From assembly GCF_020860125.1 (NCBI RefSeq), contig NZ_JAJBUX010000057.1:1-46306 (forward strand): DNA of 46,306 bases, given 5' to 3'. The DNA is from Cloacibacillus sp. Lineage in GTDB: Bacteria > Synergistota > Synergistia > Synergistales > Synergistaceae. Below the pieces are notes generated by a model, which had not been told where the DNA came from, did no database searches, and saw only the letters and a list, made by a program, of their open reading frames with translations. The translations under genes were made by a program, and so were the position numbers. Each line of letters begins with the position of its first letter. The stretch's first letter is position 1. Below are positions 40,005 through 46,306 of the stretch, piece by piece.

Positions 40005-41495
40005 TTAATCCTTTGAAAGTTTCCTTTTCACGATCTCTCCGATAGCCGAACGCGGCATTTCGGTGACAAATTCAATGATCCTCGGGACCTTGTAATAGGA
40101 GAGCTTCTTCTTGCAGTACTCGATAAGCTCCTTCGCGGAGACCCGCTCCCCCTTCTTGAGCACGACAAAGGCCTTGACGATCTCGCCGCTTATCGAACGG
40201 GGGACACCGATGACGGCGGCCTCATGCACCAGCGGATGTTCGTTGAGAGTCTTCTCCACCTCGCGCGCGTAGACCTTGAAGCCTCCGACAAAAATGACGT
40301 CGCAGACGCGTCCGACGAGATAGAGATAGCCCTCCTCGTCAAACCTCGCGATATCGCAGGTATCGAACCAGCCCTCTTCAAAACGCTCCGCCGTCAGCTC
40401 AGGATTGCGGAAATAACACTTAGCGACCGAGCTGCCCCTTATCCATAGACGGCCCTCACGTCCCTGCGGAAGAACTTCGCCCTCGTCGCTGCGGATCTCC
40501 GCTTCGACACAGGAGAGCAGAGTACCAACGCTGCCGGGCTTCACCGCGTTGATCGAGGGCGGCAGCGCCACCACCGAAGAGGCCTCAGTCAGACCATAGC
40601 CCTGCAGTACCGGAATGCCGAGCAGCCTCGCGGCGCGCTTGGATATATCGGCCGGCAGCCGGTCGCCGCCGGAGAGGATACAGCGCATCGAAGAGGAGAC
40701 CGCCGCGCCGCGTGAGACGGCGCCGATCATCAGCGCGATCATCGTCGGCACCGCCGTGACGATCGTCACCTCAGCGTTTTTAATGGCGTCCATCGAGGAC
40801 TCCACGGGCATGAAGGAGGTCAATATCGCCTGGCGAGTCGCCTTCACAAGCGGAAGCAGCGCGCCGCATAAAAATCCGAATACATTTGAATTGGGCAGGG
40901 CGTTCAGAAAAACGTCATCCTCGTTGAGCATATCGATATGTTCAACACAGCCCTCTATGCAGTCCAGCAGATTGTCGTGCGTCAGCGGCACGGCCTTCGG
41001 TTCGCCCGTAGTACCGGAGGTGTAGAAGATGACCGCGGTCTCCTCTCCCTCCTCCGCGCAGGGGCGTCCGGGGATATTTTCATCGAGAGTATCCAGGCTT
41101 ATCACCGAGCAGGGAATACCATCCTCGGAAATCAGCGGGACAAGATCCTCGCAGCCACGGTAAGTCAGCGCCGCGAAGACGTCCGCGTGGCGCAGCTGCC
41201 TGATGAGCGGCACATAGCCGGAGCGGAAATCGATCAGCACCACCGCCCCGCCAAGACGCCAGACCGAGATCACCGTCGCAAGCAGCACGGGGCTGTTAGG
41301 CATCAGCAGCGCCAAGCGCTGCCCCTTTTTAAAATTACTGGCGCGCAGCCGCTCCTCGCACTCCTCGATCAGCTCAAGAAAGGCGCCGCGCGACCACCAG
41401 GTCTTCTGCCACCATATAAAAGGCTCCGCGGGGAGCCTGTTCAGATTATCTCTGATAATGATATCCAGTCTGGAACTCAACCGCATCACATCCAT
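40005..41495 (-). CDS. AMP-forming acyl-CoA synthetase-like protein lacking the A10 lysine
   Basis: The 496-aa protein has the class I adenylate-forming motifs FYTSGTTGEPKAVPLTH (about 157-173), GYGLTEAS and FDTCDIARFDEEGYLYLVGR. The C-terminal A10 motif reads PRSAIGEIVKRKL: where family members carry Lys (xGKIxRR) there is Glu487. That lysine holds the substrate carboxylate and ATP in the adenylation step. The loss may weaken adenylation or redirect the enzyme, for example to acyl transfer from preformed acyl-AMP. It heads the citC-citX operon with a 5-nt spacer, which suggests it works with the same acyl carrier. The substrate is unknown. Confidence 0.85.
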   Translation of the reverse strand: MDVMRLSSRLDIIIRDNLNRLPAEPFIWWQKTWWSRGAFLELIEECEERLRASNFKKGQRLALLMPNSPVLLATVISVWRLGGAVVLIDFRSGYVPLIRQLRHADVFAALTYRGCEDLVPLISEDGIPCSVISLDTLDENIPGRPCAEEGEETAVIFYTSGTTGEPKAVPLTHDNLLDCIEGCVEHIDMLNEDDVFLNALPNSNVFGFLCGALLPLVKATRQAILTSFMPVESSMDAIKNAEVTIVTAVPTMIALMIGAVSRGAAVSSSMRCILSGGDRLPADISKRAARLLGIPVLQGYGLTEASSVVALPPSINAVKPGSVGTLLSCVEAEIRSDEGEVLPQGREGRLWIRGSSVAKCYFRNPELTAERFEEGWFDTCDIARFDEEGYLYLVGRVCDVIFVGGFKVYAREVEKTLNEHPLVHEAAVIGVPRSISGEIVKAFVVLKKGERVSAKELIEYCKKKLSYYKVPRIIEFVTEMPRSAIGEIVKRKLSKD

Positions 41496-41620
41496 TGTTT
41501 ATTTCTGCAAATCATTATTATTTAGATCATCTTAACCAGGTCGATCTGCCACTGCCATACATTCCGCCGGATAGATAAAGCGGGAACCAAGTTCCGGCGC
41601 ATGCCCCGCCGGCGGCCCAC

Positions 41621-42805
41621 TTAATGGCCGAAGGTGAGAGCCAGGTACGCCTCCCAGGCCGCCGAGAACGGTAGCATGCTCTCGGGCACGTCATAGCGCG
41701 GATGATGCAGCGGGTACTCGAGCCCCGTGCCCATCAGCATAAACAAAGACGGCACCCTGTGACTGAAAAAGGCGAAATCATCGCCGGATAGCAATGGGCG
41801 TTCAAGCATATTAAGCCCGTCCTCACCAAAAAAAGGAACCCCGACGCGCAGGAGTTCGTCCACCATGTCAAGGTTGTTGTCCACCTGGGCGTAATTACGG
41901 GTATACTCCACCGACGCCAGCCCGCGCAGCGCCTTTGCAAGGGCCGGGGCCACCGTCTCAATACGGCTCTGTACAAAATCGCGCACCTTCGGGTCGAAGG
42001 CGCGCAGCGTGCCCCAGAGGTTAGCCTGCTCGGGGATTATATTATAGGCTTCGCCGGACTCTACCTGTCCGAAAGAGACCACGACCGGTTCGCGCGGATC
42101 TACCTCACGCGAGAGCATCGTCTGTATCATGATGATCAGATTGGCGGCAATCATTACGGGGTCCACCGTCATATGCGGCTCCGCGGCGTGTCCAGCCGTC
42201 CCCCTGATATCTATGTGAATACGGTCCGACAGGGCCGTCATGACGCCGCGCCGCGTGAAAAGCTCTCCGTATGGAAGCTCAGAGGACCAGTTTACGGCGA
42301 CGCTGCGTCCGATATTGAACTTATCAATAATATTATTTTCCGTGAGGGTCTTTGCGCCGCTTCGCCCCTCGCCCGCAGGCTGAAAGAGAAAGACGACCCT
42401 CTGCTTCAGCTCGTCGCTGTATTTTGAAAGGACGGTGGCGGCGCCAAGAAGCGAAGCCATCTCCGCGTCGTGCCCGCAGCCGTGCATACATGATGAAAAC
42501 GGCAGCCCCGTCTGCTCCTCCGCCGCCGTAGCATCCATCGTCGCGCGCATCATAAGGGCGGGCCCGGGGAGATCGCCCCCCAGCACGCCGATCACAGAGG
42601 TCTGAATGGCAAAACCGGACGTCACCGCCATTCCGGGAATGGAACGCAGCACATGCGTAATCTTTGACGCCGTTATATTCTCCTCAAAGGCAAGCTCGGG
42701 AAACTGATGAAAATCGCGTCTCCAGTCCTGCATATCGCCGGAGATCCGTTCCGCCTCCGCCAACAGCGAAGCGCCTAAAGATGAAAGCTCCAGATGTTCC
42801 TTCAT
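41621..42805 (-). CDS. M20-family amidohydrolase (aminoacylase/hippurate hydrolase type)
   Basis: About 394 residues from ATG 42805, which has GGAAGGAAG upstream; the longer reading to 42823 has no ribosome site. The metal-site segment is MHGCGHDAE (about 103-111), followed by LFQPAGEGRSGA where the usual family motif is QPAEE: the catalytic Glu pair is here GEG, one Glu replaced by Gly. The lid/dimerisation domain starts around 185. It is a separate gene 125 nt before the acyl-CoA synthetase, and unrelated in detail to the M20 protein at 5996. Confidence 0.88.
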   Translation of the reverse strand: MKEHLELSSLGASLLAEAERISGDMQDWRRDFHQFPELAFEENITASKITHVLRSIPGMAVTSGFAIQTSVIGVLGGDLPGPALMMRATMDATAAEEQTGLPFSSCMHGCGHDAEMASLLGAATVLSKYSDELKQRVVFLFQPAGEGRSGAKTLTENNIIDKFNIGRSVAVNWSSELPYGELFTRRGVMTALSDRIHIDIRGTAGHAAEPHMTVDPVMIAANLIIMIQTMLSREVDPREPVVVSFGQVESGEAYNIIPEQANLWGTLRAFDPKVRDFVQSRIETVAPALAKALRGLASVEYTRNYAQVDNNLDMVDELLRVGVPFFGEDGLNMLERPLLSGDDFAFFSHRVPSLFMLMGTGLEYPLHHPRYDVPESMLPFSAAWEAYLALTFGH

Positions 42806-42971
42806 GCCCGTTCTTCCTTCCATCGCAGAAAAACATGCGAACTATACATTCGAATAGTTTATCACAAAACAGGGAGAACGTGTAAAATAAAGCGTGTGGC
42901 TGAGTCGCTTCAAAGCCGGGACGCGGTGCCGGCACGCTCCGAACGACGATATTACTGTAAGGAGGATACCA

Positions 42972-43871
42972 ATGACGATTCCGCAGAAAGGGGCCGCGGC
43001 GGCCCTTCTCTCATACCTATGGTGGGGCTCGATGCCCCTCTACTGGAAGACTCTGTTGTCGGTCTCCTCTTTCGAGATACTCGGACACCGCGTAGTGTGG
43101 TCCGCCGTATTTACCCTCGCTCTGATAATCCTGACGGGACAGGGCGGCAAAACCGTCGCCTTCGCCGCGAATAACAAGCAAAAAACTCTCTGGCTCTTTC
43201 TCGGCGGCTACCTCATCACCTTAAACTGGGGGCTCTACATCTGGGCGGTAAACGCTGGGCGTATCCTTGAGACCAGCCTAGGCTACTACATAAACCCCCT
43301 CGTCTCGATGTTCTTCGGAATGCTCTTCTTCGGCGAACGGCTGCGCCGCGCGCAGAAGCTGGCGATCGCCGTCGCCGCGGCGGGAGTCTGCATACAGATG
43401 ATCACCATCCGCGAAATACCCCTCGTCTCACTGGGGCTGGCCCTCTCCTTCGGCCTCTACGGGGCGATGAAAAAAGCTATCTCCATCGAACCGGCCGTCG
43501 CGCTGGTGATAGAGACCCTATCCGTAGCCCCCGCGGCGCTCGTCTACCTCTGCTGGCTGCAGCATACCGGCGCGGCGCACTTTCCTTACGGCCTGACGAC
43601 CGACCTGCTGCTTGCGGGGACGGGCGTCATGACCTCCGTCCCCCTCCTGCTCTTCGCCTACGCCGCCCAGCGGATAAAACTGACGACCATCGGCTTCATC
43701 CAATACGTTTCCCCGACGATGACCTTCCTCATCGGCACCTTCATCTATCACGAACCGCTCTCAATCTACAGGATCATTACCTTCGCCTGCATCTGGAGCG
43801 CGCTCGCCATCTACTCAACCGACACTATCATCGAAGCCGGAAGAGAGCGGAGGACGCAGGAATACATCTAG
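42972..43871 (+). CDS. rarD: RarD-type EamA transporter
   Basis: This 299-aa, ten-helix DMT protein has the RarD opening pattern (YLWWGSMPLYWK), then HRVVWS and NWGLYIWAVNAGRILETSLGYYINP. RarD proteins carry metabolites, with chloramphenicol sensitivity as the classic phenotype. The start at ATG 42972 has AAGGAGGATA 6 nt upstream; the longer in-frame extension lacks a site. It is followed by a 387-bp gap before the ProC-like gene. Confidence 0.92.
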   Translation: MTIPQKGAAAALLSYLWWGSMPLYWKTLLSVSSFEILGHRVVWSAVFTLALIILTGQGGKTVAFAANNKQKTLWLFLGGYLITLNWGLYIWAVNAGRILETSLGYYINPLVSMFFGMLFFGERLRRAQKLAIAVAAAGVCIQMITIREIPLVSLGLALSFGLYGAMKKAISIEPAVALVIETLSVAPAALVYLCWLQHTGAAHFPYGLTTDLLLAGTGVMTSVPLLLFAYAAQRIKLTTIGFIQYVSPTMTFLIGTFIYHEPLSIYRIITFACIWSALAIYSTDTIIEAGRERRTQEYI

Positions 43872-43950
43872 GGAGGGCGTTTGAGCTTCATCAATTTTTT
43901 TAAATCAGATCACTATTTTGTATAAAATATAAATTCGCGTTATCCATCTG

Positions 43951-43979
43951 TTGACATTTTTATTCTCTGCGGGTAGTAT
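43951..43979 (+). promoter_or_regulatory. Strong sigma-70 promoter upstream of the ProC-like gene
   Basis: TTGACA (43951-43956), 17 bp, TAGTAT (43974-43979): near consensus. Transcription would begin near 43986, leaving a long leader of about 270 nt. The gap 43872-44258 otherwise holds only the small ORF at 44019. Confidence 0.7.
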
Positions 43980-44018
43980 GTCGGGAAATTATTCTTGACA
44001 CGAGAGAAGGGTGACCGC

Positions 44019-44081
44019 ATGTTACAACAACACAGAAGCTCCGCAACCGCCAGCGCAGGATACACCCGACCTCGACCGTAA
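44019..44081 (+). CDS. Possible leader peptide of 20 aa
   Basis: ATG 44019, with AAGGGTG upstream, begins a 20-residue ORF ending in TRPRP and TAA. It lies in the long leader of the ProC-like gene; two prolines near the stop could make a ribosome pause sensitive to Pro-tRNA. I see no clear attenuator hairpin after it. Very tentative. Confidence 0.2.
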   Translation: MLQQHRSSATASAGYTRPRP

Positions 44082-44258
44082 CCCTCTGACAGAACCCCCG
44101 CGGGCCGTCATGGCCCCAACATCCCTCACTCTATCTTAAAAGAAAAACACACGGCGGCGCCCTTCATCTCCTTTGAGGCGCGGCGGCGTAGCTTCTGCGC
44201 TTTCATGTCTGACGGCGCGCGGCAAATGTGTTTGTACCTCTGAAAGGAAGAAATAAAA

Positions 44259-45116
44259 TTGAAAAATACAGATGACAAATCAATTATAAACGGTTTTGCG
44301 GCTGAGACACTTAAGGGAAAAACCGTCGGTATCGCGGGCTTCGGACACCTGGGAAGTTCCATAGTCTCAGCGCTGCTCGCGCATGGATTTCCAAAAGAAC
44401 GGCTGCTGATCTCCTGCGGCGGACGCGTAGAGACGCTGGAGCGTCTCCGCGCGGCGGGGCTTGCCAGCTGCCTGACGGACAGCGCGGCGCTCACGAGCCG
44501 CGCCGACATCATCCTTCTCGCGGCACGTCCGCAAAACCTCACGGACTTCCGCGGGCTGGCGGTCAAAAATGGAGCCTTCATCCTCTCCTTTATGGCCGGC
44601 ATCTCGCTGGAGACGCTGCAGGGGGTCTTTTCCGCGGAGCTCTGCCGCGTCATGTGCAGCGGTCCGGAGACCATCGCCGACGGCCTGGGAGTCGGCGTCT
44701 CATTTCCCGCCGAGAGCCGTTCCTGCGCGGTGCTTGAGGCCGCCGGCCTCAAAGTCCTTGACATCTCCTGCGAGAGCGAACTCGACTCATTCACCGTGGG
44801 CATCTGCCTGCCGCCGATCCTGCTCAACATCGAGATAGACGAAGAGGAGAAAAAGAGGGCGCTCCTTGAAATGTCAAAACGCTATCCCGTCTACCGCGAA
44901 CTGACCCCCTGGATAGAACGCGTGGCCGCCGCGCACGCCCAAGACAAAAGCGGCGCGTCGCTCGCCAACGTCTCGACAAAGGGCGGCGTGACGGAGGCGA
45001 TGACGACGGCCTTAAGAAACGGCTCCGCCTTTTCCGAGGCGCTCGTCGCGGGACTCACACGAAACGACGAACTCTGCGCTGGACTGCGCCGGAAATTCGC
45101 CGCCTCCACGGCATAA
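44259..45116 (+). CDS. Pyrroline-5-carboxylate reductase-like protein
   Basis: The 285-aa protein has a Rossmann nucleotide site at GIAGFGHLGSSI (residues 24-35), then LLAARPQNL and a PLP-free dimerisation domain with STKGGVTEAM (about 237-246) in place of the usual SPGGTT. It resembles ProC, which reduces pyrroline-5-carboxylate to proline, but the altered dimer-domain motif leaves the substrate open. The start is TTG 44259 with AAAGGAAG upstream. It stands alone behind a strong promoter. Confidence 0.7.
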   Translation: MKNTDDKSIINGFAAETLKGKTVGIAGFGHLGSSIVSALLAHGFPKERLLISCGGRVETLERLRAAGLASCLTDSAALTSRADIILLAARPQNLTDFRGLAVKNGAFILSFMAGISLETLQGVFSAELCRVMCSGPETIADGLGVGVSFPAESRSCAVLEAAGLKVLDISCESELDSFTVGICLPPILLNIEIDEEEKKRALLEMSKRYPVYRELTPWIERVAAAHAQDKSGASLANVSTKGGVTEAMTTALRNGSAFSEALVAGLTRNDELCAGLRRKFAASTA

Positions 45117-45142
45117 CGGTCAGTGCCGCCGCCGAAAAACAC

Positions 45143-45183
45143 AAATGGCCCCCACGCCAAACGCCGGAGGCCATTTTTATTTT
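45143..45183 (+). terminator. Terminator between the ProC-like and bioY genes
   Basis: AAATGGCC and GGCCATTT arms close over a 16-nt loop with TTTTTATTTTT following; A-rich on the left, it may act in both directions. Confidence 0.8.
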
Positions 45184-45203
45184 TCAGCTCCTATTCCCTT
45201 AGG

Positions 45204-45761
45204 TCAATCCCTGAATATGCCGCACGCCCTAAGACGACCGGCGATAACCGCCGCGAGAACCGCCTTGACCACATCCCCAGCGATCGTGCTGAGGAAACCG
45301 ATAGAGAGCACCTTAAAAAAGGTCGCGCCGCCCGATTGGACCCAAAAATTAAGGGCGGCATACAGGTAGGCGATGCCGATGACATAAACGACGGCGACTC
45401 CGGCCATCGCCGCAGCGAAATACTGCATCCGCGTCACCGAACCATACCTTTTCATAAAAAAATCACGAAGACAGCCGCTTAGCCAGGCACCGCCAATAAA
45501 GCCGGGTATATAACCGAAAGATGGCATCAGCACCGCCGCCGGCCCCGCGGCGGAGGTGAATACGGGGATGCCGATCAGCCCCATAACCATATAAAGGGCC
45601 TGCGAGGCGGCCCCCTTCTTGGGGCCGAGCAAAAGCCCGGCAAGCATACAGATAAGGGTCTGCAGCGTAAACGGCACAAAGGGAACCGGCACCATCATCC
45701 GCGCTCCGACGGCGGTCAGCACCGCAAATACAGATATCTCGATCATCGTCTTTATCTTCAT
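45204..45761 (-). CDS. bioY: BioY biotin transporter (ECF S component)
   Basis: The 185-aa protein has about six membrane helices. The BioY features PVPFVPFTLQT near the N-terminus, then GAASQALYMVMGLIGIPVF and GYIPGFIGGAW are present. It captures biotin at the membrane, alone or with an energising EcfAT module that is not in this window. The ATG has no ribosome site and lies about 8 bp from a good -10 box, so the mRNA may be leaderless. An alternative start is the ATG 15 nt downstream. Confidence 0.9.
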   Translation of the reverse strand: MKIKTMIEISVFAVLTAVGARMMVPVPFVPFTLQTLICMLAGLLLGPKKGAASQALYMVMGLIGIPVFTSAAGPAAVLMPSFGYIPGFIGGAWLSGCLRDFFMKRYGSVTRMQYFAAAMAGVAVVYVIGIAYLYAALNFWVQSGGATFFKVLSIGFLSTIAGDVVKAVLAAVIAGRLRACGIFRD

Positions 45762-45768
45762 GCCGGAA

Positions 45769-45822
45769 ATAATAGCGCGGCAAAGAGCTTATGTCAAATA
45801 AAAACCATTTGTTGGTTGACAT
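45769..45822 (-). promoter_or_regulatory. bioY promoter with BirA-like operator
   Basis: On the minus strand TTGACA (45797-45792), 17 bp, TATTAT (45774-45769) form a near-consensus promoter. Overlapping its -35 is an inverted repeat ATGTCAA (45791-45797) and TTGACAT (45816-45822), whose inner arm GGTTGACA is the usual BirA half-site form with a 14-bp spacer between arms. It suggests repression when biotin is plentiful. Confidence 0.65.
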
Positions 45823-45958
45823 CCTCCCTAAAATAAGAGCGGCGCTATAACGATTGGCACAAACACCGAGTTGCATTCGTTGTGAAAGAAAGATAACTTG
45901 CGGTTCTGCTTTGGTAGGGTAAAAAATAAATAGCGATTTAGCTTTGCTTTTGTTTGTC

Positions 45959-45979
45959 ATGCCGGGCTTGACCCGGCAT
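45959..45979. repeat. REP-like palindrome
   Basis: ATGCCGGG-cttga-CCCGGCAT is an 8-bp stem with a 5-nt loop of a kind found as dispersed repeats in many genomes. It is the first of several palindromes in the gene-free stretch 45823-46262; this stretch has no supported ORF. Confidence 0.6.
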
Positions 45980-46035
45980 CCAGAGACTTGGGTTTTGTTT
46001 TTCCCGCCCTTCGTGAGTCAGCCCTAGAGACACTG

Positions 46036-46057
46036 GCACCGGCTCGGAGGCCGGTGC
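46036..46057. repeat. Second short hairpin in the palindrome-rich stretch
   Basis: GCACCGGC (46036-46043) and GCCGGTGC (46050-46057) pair around a 6-nt loop. A weaker GATAAA/TTTATC pair lies at 46103-46120. Confidence 0.6.
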
Positions 46058-46138
46058 GACAAGGCAGAGACACACGGCGGCTTTTGCCTCAATATGCTGG
46101 ACGATAAATCGCAGTTTATCTCTTCGTCTACCCGAAGG

Positions 46139-46264
46139 AAATCGGCGTTTAGACGTGTCGATGACGACGCGAAATAAGGCCGGAAAACCGCAGGCGCACT
46201 TCGGTGCGTCAAGGATTTTCCGGCCTTGTTGAGCTAAGTCAGCGGCGCGTCTAAACGCCGATTT
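46139..46264. repeat. Triply nested inverted repeat of 126 bp
   Basis: The outer arms of 17 bp are perfect (46139-46155 and 46248-46264, AAATCGGCGTTTAGACG and complement). Within them a 12-bp perfect pair AAGGCCGGAAAA (46176-46187) and TTTTCCGGCCTT (46216-46227) encloses a third, CGCAC-TTCG-GTGCG (46195-46208), a UUCG tetraloop. Such an organised element is not random. A MITE-like element, a structured RNA or a complex terminator are the options. The right outer arm overlaps the stop codon of the partial gene on its flank. Confidence 0.75.
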
Positions 46265-46306
46265 AATGGAAGTCTCTGCGCTCTTTAATACGCGCGGCCT
46301 TACCGC
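46263..46306 (-). CDS. C-terminal end of an adjacent gene, perhaps a phenylacetate-CoA ligase-type enzyme
   Basis: The minus-strand frame entering from the right edge ends at a TAA (46263-46265). The 13 visible residues read GKAARIKERRDFH. The GKAxRxxxxR pattern is what phenylacetate-CoA ligase (PaaK) proteins carry at their end, but this is too short to be sure. The stop lies within the right arm of the nested palindrome. Confidence 0.35.
   Translation of the reverse strand, partial: GKAARIKERRDFH

Noticed and set aside
45463..45960. 165-aa ORF overlapping bioY on the same strand
   Set aside because: Out of frame with BioY, low-complexity, and extends across the bioY promoter.
1..46306. 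Prophage, transposon, integrase or CRISPR array
   Set aside because: No phage, transposase or Cas genes, no tRNA-flanked integration and no regularly spaced repeats were found.

Overview
The window looks like chromosome of an anaerobic, diderm amino-acid-using bacterium of the Synergistota (Cloacibacillus/Synergistes type). Two secreted proteins end in the Synergist-CTERM pattern (a short Ser/Gly-Cys motif, a hydrophobic segment and a basic tail at 25018 and 26998). A lipid A-type acyltransferase implies an outer membrane. Coding is GC-rich and dense, while intergenic promoter regions are AT-rich. UAG is used as an ordinary stop and no pylTSBCD genes are present. These assignments come from reading motifs, not from a database search.

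Left end (1-4058): a partial CobW-type GTPase and a large SARP/MalT-like regulator (985 aa), divergent from the first metabolic cluster.

Main cluster (4562-16773), all on the plus strand: YfcC-type carrier, M20 amidohydrolase, a corrinoid protein, a monomethylamine-methyltransferase (MtmB) family protein without pyrrolysine, an MtbA-like (UroD-fold) methyltransferase fused to a thioredoxin-like domain, an NhaC-type antiporter, a class III aminotransferase, a RamA/RACo-like ferredoxin-ASKHA corrinoid activator, and a MetH-activation-domain-like protein with four C-terminal cysteines. Together they form a near-complete corrinoid methyl-transfer pathway plus uptake, hydrolysis and amine disposal. 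The substrate is unknown. An N-methylated amino acid or amine released from an amide conjugate is one consistent guess.

Second cluster (16948-21635): two paralogous FCD-type GntR regulators, then a non-pyrrolysine MttB-family methyltransferase and a BCCT transporter. This is the layout expected for uptake and demethylation of a betaine-like quaternary amine. It has no corrinoid protein of its own, so it may borrow the one at 7572.

Middle (21718-29644): EamA transporter, an orphan BMP-type sugar/nucleoside ABC ATPase, a free-standing copy of the prodomain of the adjacent M6 metalloprotease, the protease itself, a beta-helix surface protein, and an XRE regulator.

Right part (29685-46306): mostly housekeeping genes on the minus strand. 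These are a lipid A acyltransferase, TyrS, an unknown membrane-anchored protein, a beta-CASP nuclease, a NarL-type two-component pair, and dCMP deaminase. Then come citX and citC without citrate lyase subunits, an acyl-CoA synthetase-like protein lacking the A10 lysine, a second M20 hydrolase, RarD, a ProC-like reductase, and BioY under a BirA-like operator. The window closes with a palindrome-rich non-coding stretch and the last codons of another gene. I saw no rRNA, tRNA, CRISPR array, transposase or prophage.
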